Positions 4,927 through 9,026 of a DNA stretch of 9,026 nucleotides are shown in pieces. The notes beneath the pieces are model-generated. The model was not told where the DNA came from. It was given only the letters and a program-made list of their open reading frames with translations, and did no database searches. Position 1 is the stretch's first letter; every line of letters begins with the position of its first letter. Position numbers and translations under genes: made by a program. The stretch comes from Arenicellales bacterium. GTDB lineage: Bacteria; Pseudomonadota; Gammaproteobacteria; BMS3Bbin11. The stretch spans positions 1 to 9,026 of the forward strand of contig JARFQC010000218.1 of the NCBI GenBank assembly GCA_029287965.1. Direction: 5' to 3'.

Positions 4927-5615
4927 CACCCCCGATGGTCGCACTGAAACGCAGCAATGAGAAATCCGAATCAGTACTTAGCAATGAAGCATTGATCGTG
5001 CGCAATACCCTTATCGAACATGGCCTGGAGACACCCATGATCGATAATGGCCTGAACAACACAGAAAAATATCACCGGATCAAGGACCTGATGACGGACG
5101 TGGTCAGCACCCTGGGCCTCGACCTCAGTGATGACAGCCTTACCGAAACACCGCATCGAATTGCGAAAATGTATGTGAACGAAATATTTTCGGGCCTTGA
5201 TTACTCGAGCTTCCCGAGACTGTCACTGATCGACAATAAGATGGGTGCAAACGAAATGGTCAAAATACAGGACATCGACCTGACCAGTACCTGCGAGCAT
5301 CATTTCGTTACCATCGACGGCGTCGCGAAGGTGGCATACATCCCGCATGACAAGATCATCGGCTTGTCCAAGATCAACCGCATCGTGCGTTTCTTCGCAC
5401 ACCGCCCGCAGGTACAGGAGCGCCTGACACGACAGATCCTGGTGGCTCTGCAGGCTCTGCTCAATACACAGGATGTCGCCGTGAGCATAAATGCGACCCA
5501 CTACTGTGTTAAGTCACGCGGCGTCATGGATGCGAACTCGCAGACCAGCACGACGGCCCTGGGCGGATGCTTCAAGGAGAACATCCACACGCGTGCCGAG
5601 TTTCTTGCCAACTGA
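4923..5615 (+). CDS. folE: GTP cyclohydrolase I
   Basis: FolE opens GTP to form 7,8-dihydroneopterin triphosphate, the first step of folate and pterin synthesis and the substrate of FolX next door. The 230-aa protein has the zinc ligands C124 and H127 in TSTCEHHFVTIDG and C195 in THYCVKSRG, with the catalytic H126 and H193. TPHRIAKMYVNEIF (76-89) and GLSKINRIVRFFAHRPQVQERLT (147-169) are standard. The length is close to E. coli FolE (222 aa), with about 40 weakly conserved N-terminal residues. ATG 4923 overlaps the folX stop and has GGAG (4911-4914) eight bases upstream. A two-gene folX-folE unit is clear; folM, often the third member, is not in the window, so this may be a paralogue dedicated to monapterin. 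Confidence 0.96.
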   Translation: MTPPMVALKRSNEKSESVLSNEALIVRNTLIEHGLETPMIDNGLNNTEKYHRIKDLMTDVVSTLGLDLSDDSLTETPHRIAKMYVNEIFSGLDYSSFPRLSLIDNKMGANEMVKIQDIDLTSTCEHHFVTIDGVAKVAYIPHDKIIGLSKINRIVRFFAHRPQVQERLTRQILVALQALLNTQDVAVSINATHYCVKSRGVMDANSQTSTTALGGCFKENIHTRAEFLAN

Positions 5616-5662
5616 CCGGGCCGATTCGTAAACACAAGACTCTCGTGAAGTGATGGTTATGC

Positions 5663-5680
5663 AGGCCTGGATTCAGGCTT
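5663..5680 (+). terminator. Hairpin downstream of folE
   Basis: AGGCCTG (5663-5669) pairs with CAGGCTT (5674-5680) around a 4-base GATT loop, with one G-U pair. It lies 48 bases after the folE stop. The following bases (CCGACTGG) are not a U-tract, so intrinsic termination would be weak; it may protect the mRNA 3' end. Confidence 0.35.
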
Positions 5681-5869
5681 CCGACTGGCTGACATTTCAC
5701 TGCTCCAATAGTGCCTTGATCTGGCTGATCGATTAACACGACTCGCTTGTCCGTTCACCGTTTATGCACCTGACGACCCATTGGTTGCCGTGTGCAAGCT
5801 GACAAATTGGCACTGGTAATCGTCCGATAAAGTTTGTCACAATCATGCCTCTGCACGTTCATTTTTGTC
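5681..5869. other. Intergenic region before the mrp operon
   Basis: No convincing gene is seen. TGACAAA (5800-5806) and TTTGTCA (5833-5839) form a 7-bp inverted repeat with a 26-base gap. TTGGCA (5807-5812) resembles a -35, and TAAAGT (5828-5833) is a poor -10 at a short 15-base spacing. The mrp promoter is probably here, but I cannot place it with confidence. A strong GGAGGAAGG ribosome site follows at 5870-5878. Confidence 0.4.
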
Positions 5870-5883
5870 GGAGGAAGGTCCCG

Positions 5884-5922
5884 GTGTCTGCGGGTACGAC
5901 GTTACATACAGAGATTCGTTGA
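5884..5922 (+). CDS. 12-codon leader ORF coupled to mrpA
   Basis: GGAGG at 5870-5874 (within GGAGGAAGG) is the strongest ribosome site in the region. The start codon best placed for it is GTG 5884, nine bases on. This opens 12 codons ending in TGA at 5920-5922. The stop overlaps the ATG of mrpA at 5922 in a TGATG junction. The mrpA frame itself has no start codon at the right distance from this ribosome site. Re-initiation at ATG 5922 is the likely route. It could also be a chance short frame, with the ribosome binding upstream and sliding. Confidence 0.4.
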   Translation: MSAGTTLHTEIR

Positions 5923-8183
5923 TGCGTGACGAACACGCGGCGGAGCATGCCGGCAAAGACTGGCTATGGCTGGCCGTCCTTCCACTGATTCTGTTCGGGT
6001 ACCTGCTCTGGGAAATTTCCCGGACACCGCTGCCATGGCAATTCCAGCTCGAATGGGTGCCCAGCCTTGAGCTCGGTATCGATCTCTATGTCGATGGCCT
6101 GTCGGCACAATTCCTGCTGCTGATAACCGGCATCGGCACCATGGTGCTGGTCTATGCGAGTGGCTACATGGCGCATGACCGCCAGGCAGGCCGCTTCTAC
6201 AAGCTCCTGCTGCTGTTCATGGTCGCGATGATCGGTGCTGTCTCGGCGGATCACATGCTGGTGCTGTTCCTGTGCTGGGAACTGACTAGCCTGGTGTCGT
6301 TCTTCCTGGTCGGCTTCAAGTACACCGACGAACAGGCTCGCGCATCTGCCCGTACCGCCCTGTTCATTACCATGGGCGGCGGACTTGCGCTGCTTGGCGG
6401 GCTCATCCTGCTGTCACAGATCGCCGGTACCTGGTCGCTGCAGGGCGTTATCGCAGCGGGAGCAGGGCTGCACGACGATCCGCGCCTGCCGGCTGCGCTG
6501 ACCCTGCTGTTCATCGGCTGTTTTACCAAGTCGGCGCAGTTTCCGTTCCATTTCTGGCTGCCGAATGCCATGACGGCACCGACCCCTGCGAGCGCCTACC
6601 TGCACTCGGCGACCATGGTGAAGCTTGGCGTCTACCTGCTGGCACGCCTCGACCCGGCCTTCAATGAACTGCTTTTCTGGGAAATCACCCTGATCGCCGT
6701 AGGCACGATCACGGCCACCTGGGCAGCGGTCCTGGCATTACGTGAACGCGACCTGAAACGAATTCTCGCCCGTTCAACGGTATCCGCGTTAGGCACGCTG
6801 GTGCTGCTTATCGGCCTGCCCGGCGAGTCCTCATCCCTGGCCGTTGTCGCGTTCCTCTATGCACATGCCCTGTACAAGGCGCCGCTGTTTTTCGTTGCGG
6901 GCAGTATCGACCATGCCACCGGGACACGCAGCATCGACCACCTCAGGGGGCTGCGCCGGCAAATGCCGTTTACCGCGGCGGCTGCCATGATCGCCAGCCT
7001 GTCGATGGCCGGACTGCCCTTGTCATTCGGCTATGTCGCCAAAAGCGTCGCCAGTGTTGCCAAGGCCGAATCCGAACTGATGGCCCTGGCGGGTTACGGC
7101 TTGCTGCTGGTTAACGCGATAGCCGTTGCCGTCGCCGCGGTAGCGGCCATACGTGTGTTCTGGGGGCCGGCCAACCAGGCCTTCGATCAGGTCAGGGAAG
7201 TCTCCTGGCGCATGGTCCTGCCCCCGTTGCTGATAGCGATCATCGCGCTGGAGTTCGAGTTCATTCCGACCTTTGCCGACCCGGTGCTGGTTGATGCGGC
7301 GCGTGCGATCAGCACGTCGAACAGTTTCACCCCGTCCTTCGCAGAGCCACAGGCGGGCACCATGATCACGGTCGCCGAGATTACCCTGCTGATCGGTGTC
7401 CTGCTGTTCGTGTTCTGGGAAAGACTGCACCGTTTTCTCGAGCGCTTTTCCATACTTGAACGCTTCAGTTGCGCCGGATTTTTCGATCGCCTGCTGAAGG
7501 GGCTGCCCCGTCTCGCGGCATGGCATACCCGCTTACTGCAGCATGGCCGCCTGGACAGCTACATGCGTGTGACCCTGCTAGCCATGCTGGGCATCGCCAG
7601 CGGGGCCTGGCTTGTCATTGAACCGGGATGGCCCGGCATGCCCGGCGATTTAGGCGGATGGCGCGACCAGGCCTGGTCCCTGGGGGCTGCCGCGGTGCTG
7701 ATCATGGCCGGGGCACTGGCTGCACCTTTCATGCACAACCGCATGGCCCTGCTGATGTCCATCGGCCTGGTCGGCTACGGCAGCGCAGTGCTGTTCCTGT
7801 TCGCCGGTGCACCGGATGTGGCGTTTACCCAGTTCATGGTTGAAACCGTACTGGTCGTGGTCGCCGTTACCGTGCTGACACGATACGGCGTGCCGATCCG
7901 CTACACCGAACCACGTGTACGCAATGCCCTGATCGCCGTGGCAGCCGGAGCCGGGACGTTCATTCTGCTATTGCAGATGTTCAGCCTGCCAGCCGATCTG
8001 GGCATGCCGCTATGGTTCGCCGAAAAGAGTCTGCCGGAGGCATACGGACAGAACGTGGTCAACGTGATCCTGGTTGATTTTCGTGCCCTCGACACCTTCG
8101 GCGAAATTGTCGTCGTGGCCTTTTCGGCCATCGCTGCATGGCCATTGCTGCGCAGGAAACGCAAGCATGGGAGCAATGGATGA
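5922..8183 (+). CDS. mrpA: Mrp Na+/H+ antiporter subunit A
   Basis: MrpA is the largest, NuoL-like subunit of the multisubunit Na+(K+)/H+ antiporter. From ATG 5922 the protein has 753 aa. The frame stays open to a TTG at 5865, but that TTG has no ribosome site and adds an atypical polar stretch, so 5922 is preferred. Charged residues of the proton path are present: E120 in CWELTS, K203 and H210 in FTKSAQFPFHFW, K234, K279, and H316/K319 in YAHALYKAP. The C-terminal part holds the DUF4040 (MbhD-like) block GAPDVAFTQFMVET (D632) and the MbhE-like block NVILVDFRALDTFGE (D719-E728). One oddity is YVAKS at 371-375, where relatives usually have a Lys-Glu pair. The stop overlaps mrpB by ATGA. Confidence 0.93.
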   Translation: MRDEHAAEHAGKDWLWLAVLPLILFGYLLWEISRTPLPWQFQLEWVPSLELGIDLYVDGLSAQFLLLITGIGTMVLVYASGYMAHDRQAGRFYKLLLLFMVAMIGAVSADHMLVLFLCWELTSLVSFFLVGFKYTDEQARASARTALFITMGGGLALLGGLILLSQIAGTWSLQGVIAAGAGLHDDPRLPAALTLLFIGCFTKSAQFPFHFWLPNAMTAPTPASAYLHSATMVKLGVYLLARLDPAFNELLFWEITLIAVGTITATWAAVLALRERDLKRILARSTVSALGTLVLLIGLPGESSSLAVVAFLYAHALYKAPLFFVAGSIDHATGTRSIDHLRGLRRQMPFTAAAAMIASLSMAGLPLSFGYVAKSVASVAKAESELMALAGYGLLLVNAIAVAVAAVAAIRVFWGPANQAFDQVREVSWRMVLPPLLIAIIALEFEFIPTFADPVLVDAARAISTSNSFTPSFAEPQAGTMITVAEITLLIGVLLFVFWERLHRFLERFSILERFSCAGFFDRLLKGLPRLAAWHTRLLQHGRLDSYMRVTLLAMLGIASGAWLVIEPGWPGMPGDLGGWRDQAWSLGAAAVLIMAGALAAPFMHNRMALLMSIGLVGYGSAVLFLFAGAPDVAFTQFMVETVLVVVAVTVLTRYGVPIRYTEPRVRNALIAVAAGAGTFILLLQMFSLPADLGMPLWFAEKSLPEAYGQNVVNVILVDFRALDTFGEIVVVAFSAIAAWPLLRRKRKHGSNG

Positions 8184-8611
8184 CAGAGCGCCCGTTACTG
8201 CTCGAATACACCGCGCGCATGGTCTACTGGCTGATGATTGCCGTGTCCCTGTGGATCCTGCTACGCGGACACAACGCACCCGGTGGTGGATTCATCGCCG
8301 GTCTTGTTGCCGTGGCCGCCACGTCGCTGATGGCGATTGTCTACGGTTGCGACCGGGCACAGCGCGCCATGCCGCTGGCGCCGCTGCCCCTGACCGGTTT
8401 CGGTATCCTGCTGGCCCTGGCAAGCGGCGTGCCGGCTTTGTTCAGTGGGCAGCCATTCCTGACCCACGCCTGGTGGAACATCGATCTCGGGTTCACTACG
8501 TACAAGTTATCAACCGTGCTGGCTTTTGATGTGGGCGTCTACGCGGCCGTCTGGGGGGCATTCAGCCTGTACCTGCTTGCGTTGTTAAATGACGAGGGTG
8601 ATACCGCATGA
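8180..8611 (+). CDS. mrpB: Mrp Na+/H+ antiporter subunit B
   Basis: This 143-aa membrane protein is the MnhB/MrpB subunit. It carries the family signature RGHNAPGGGFIAGL at 29-42, four hydrophobic spans (about 14-28, 37-55, 71-89, 111-136) and STVLAFDVGVYAAVWG at 111-126 with D117. The open frame extends back to ATG 8138 inside mrpA, but ATG 8180 is chosen because GGGAG (8169-8173) lies six bases upstream, it forms an ATGA overlap with the mrpA stop, and MTERPLLLEYTAR matches typical MrpB N-termini. In the complex MrpB sits beside the MrpA C-terminal domain. Its stop overlaps the mrpC start. Confidence 0.93.
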   Translation: MTERPLLLEYTARMVYWLMIAVSLWILLRGHNAPGGGFIAGLVAVAATSLMAIVYGCDRAQRAMPLAPLPLTGFGILLALASGVPALFSGQPFLTHAWWNIDLGFTTYKLSTVLAFDVGVYAAVWGAFSLYLLALLNDEGDTA

Positions 8612-8994
8612 CGATTGTCCTGCTGTTATCGATTTCTGTCGTGGTCGCAGCAGCGGTCTACCTTATGCTGTCACGGGACCTGTTCCGGGTCGTCATCGGT
8701 CTGACCCTGCTTGGTGCCGGCACCAACCTCGTCGTATTTGCCGCTGGCCGGTTCGCATCCGTGACACCGCCGCTGCTGGAAACGGCGGACGACGCGGCAG
8801 CTGCGGCGGCTGCGAACCCGCTGGTGCAGGCACTCGTGCTGACGGCGATCGTGATCAGCTTTGCCTTGCTGTGTTTTTCCCTGGTACTCGGGGCGAGGCT
8901 GCGCAGCGCGGCGAACAGCGATGATACACATAGCCTGCAGTCAGCCGAGCCACCGGCCACTGACGCCGTGAAACCGGCAGAAATAAAACCGTGA
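8608..8994 (+). CDS. mrpC: Mrp Na+/H+ antiporter subunit C
   Basis: MrpC is the NuoK-like subunit. The 128-aa protein has three hydrophobic spans (about 3-20, 26-47, 72-97). It carries SRDLFRVVIGLTLLGAGTNL at 22-41 and the hallmark NPLVQALVLTAIVISFA at 70-86. An alanine run (63-69) fills the loop before the last helix. The C-terminal tail from about 100 is polar and Pro/Ala-rich, a disordered cytoplasmic tail as in other MrpC. ATG 8608 overlaps the mrpB stop (ATGA) and has GAGGG (8594-8598) nine bases upstream. The stop overlaps the mrpD start as GTGA. Confidence 0.93.
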   Translation: MTIVLLLSISVVVAAAVYLMLSRDLFRVVIGLTLLGAGTNLVVFAAGRFASVTPPLLETADDAAAAAAANPLVQALVLTAIVISFALLCFSLVLGARLRSAANSDDTHSLQSAEPPATDAVKPAEIKP

Positions 8995-9026
8995 CAATTG
9001 TCATCATTCCATTGCTGGTGGCGCTG
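8991..9026 (+). CDS. mrpD: Mrp Na+/H+ antiporter subunit D, N-terminal fragment
   Basis: A GTG at 8991, overlapping the mrpC stop in GTGA, opens a frame reading MTIVIIPLLVAL up to the window edge (12 codons). The position directly after mrpC, the overlap style and the hydrophobic N-terminus with the I-P-L motif all match MrpD, a NuoM/NuoN-like subunit. Only the first helix start is visible. The ribosome site is weak, so translation is probably coupled to mrpC. Confidence 0.75.
   Translation, partial: MTIVIIPLLVAL

Noticed and set aside
5653..5736. 27-codon frame (ATG to TAA) with several tryptophans between folE and mrp
   Set aside because: Only a weak GAAG ribosome site, it contains the post-folE hairpin, and no family resemblance; not better than chance.
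5800..5839. TGACAAA/TTTGTCA 7-bp inverted repeat with a 26-base gap as an mrp operator
   Set aside because: A gap of this length makes chance arms likely and the promoter cannot be placed; kept only as a note in the intergenic entry.
7023..7526. 167-codon minus-strand frame inside mrpA
   Set aside because: Gln/Gly/Arg-rich composition typical of antisense frames of GC-rich membrane genes; mrpA motifs continue through it.
8074..8529. 151-codon plus-strand frame spanning the mrpA-mrpB junction
   Set aside because: Arg/Pro/Ala-rich shadow frame overlapping conserved MrpA and MrpB blocks, with no ribosome site.

Overview
The window looks like chromosomal DNA from a gammaproteobacterium, probably free-living or marine. 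The best taxonomic marker is a clear FolX-FolE pair (dihydroneopterin-triphosphate epimerase and GTP cyclohydrolase I); FolX is mostly gammaproteobacterial. The proteobacterial-style mrp (multisubunit Na+/H+ antiporter) operon and the small TIGR02450-type and DUF3429 proteins fit the same source. I see no phage, transposon, CRISPR, tRNA or rRNA signal.

Left part (1-2240): a possible divergent minus-strand gene starts at the left edge. Facing it is a DCC/DUF393 thiol-disulfide oxidoreductase-like gene preceded by a 9-codon leader ORF and a 7-bp dyad. A gene-poor stretch of 418 bases follows. Next comes a 150-aa protein with an antibiotic-monooxygenase-like (dimeric alpha-beta barrel) pattern, convergent with a short CinA/MoaB-type molybdopterin-binding-domain protein.

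Middle part (2241-5615): a 38-aa single-span membrane protein with a strong ribosome site lies upstream of a fusion of a cysteine-free glutaredoxin-like domain to a DUF3429 membrane domain. A 71-aa Trp-rich TIGR02450-type protein follows, convergent with a phytanoyl-CoA dioxygenase (PhyH) family gene. The PhyH gene starts at GTG and is divergent from folX-folE. The 72-base gap between phyH and folX holds a nested two-layer dyad, a good operator candidate.

Right part (5616-9026): an intergenic region of about 250 bases leads into a visibly GC-richer mrpA-mrpB-mrpC-mrpD' operon. Each gene overlaps the next by ATGA or GTGA, and mrpD is cut off by the window edge. mrpA probably starts at 5922, coupled to a 12-codon leader ORF, not at the upstream TTG that gives the longest frame.

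How it may work together: FolE makes 7,8-dihydroneopterin triphosphate and FolX epimerises it to the monapterin form. The usual third enzyme, FolM, is not in the window. As I recall, DUF393, DUF3429, TIGR02450 and folE/folX often sit near photolyase or pterin genes in gammaproteobacteria, so the first two thirds may be an accessory redox/pterin neighbourhood. The Mrp operon is an independent module for Na+(K+)/H+ exchange and pH or salt homeostasis.
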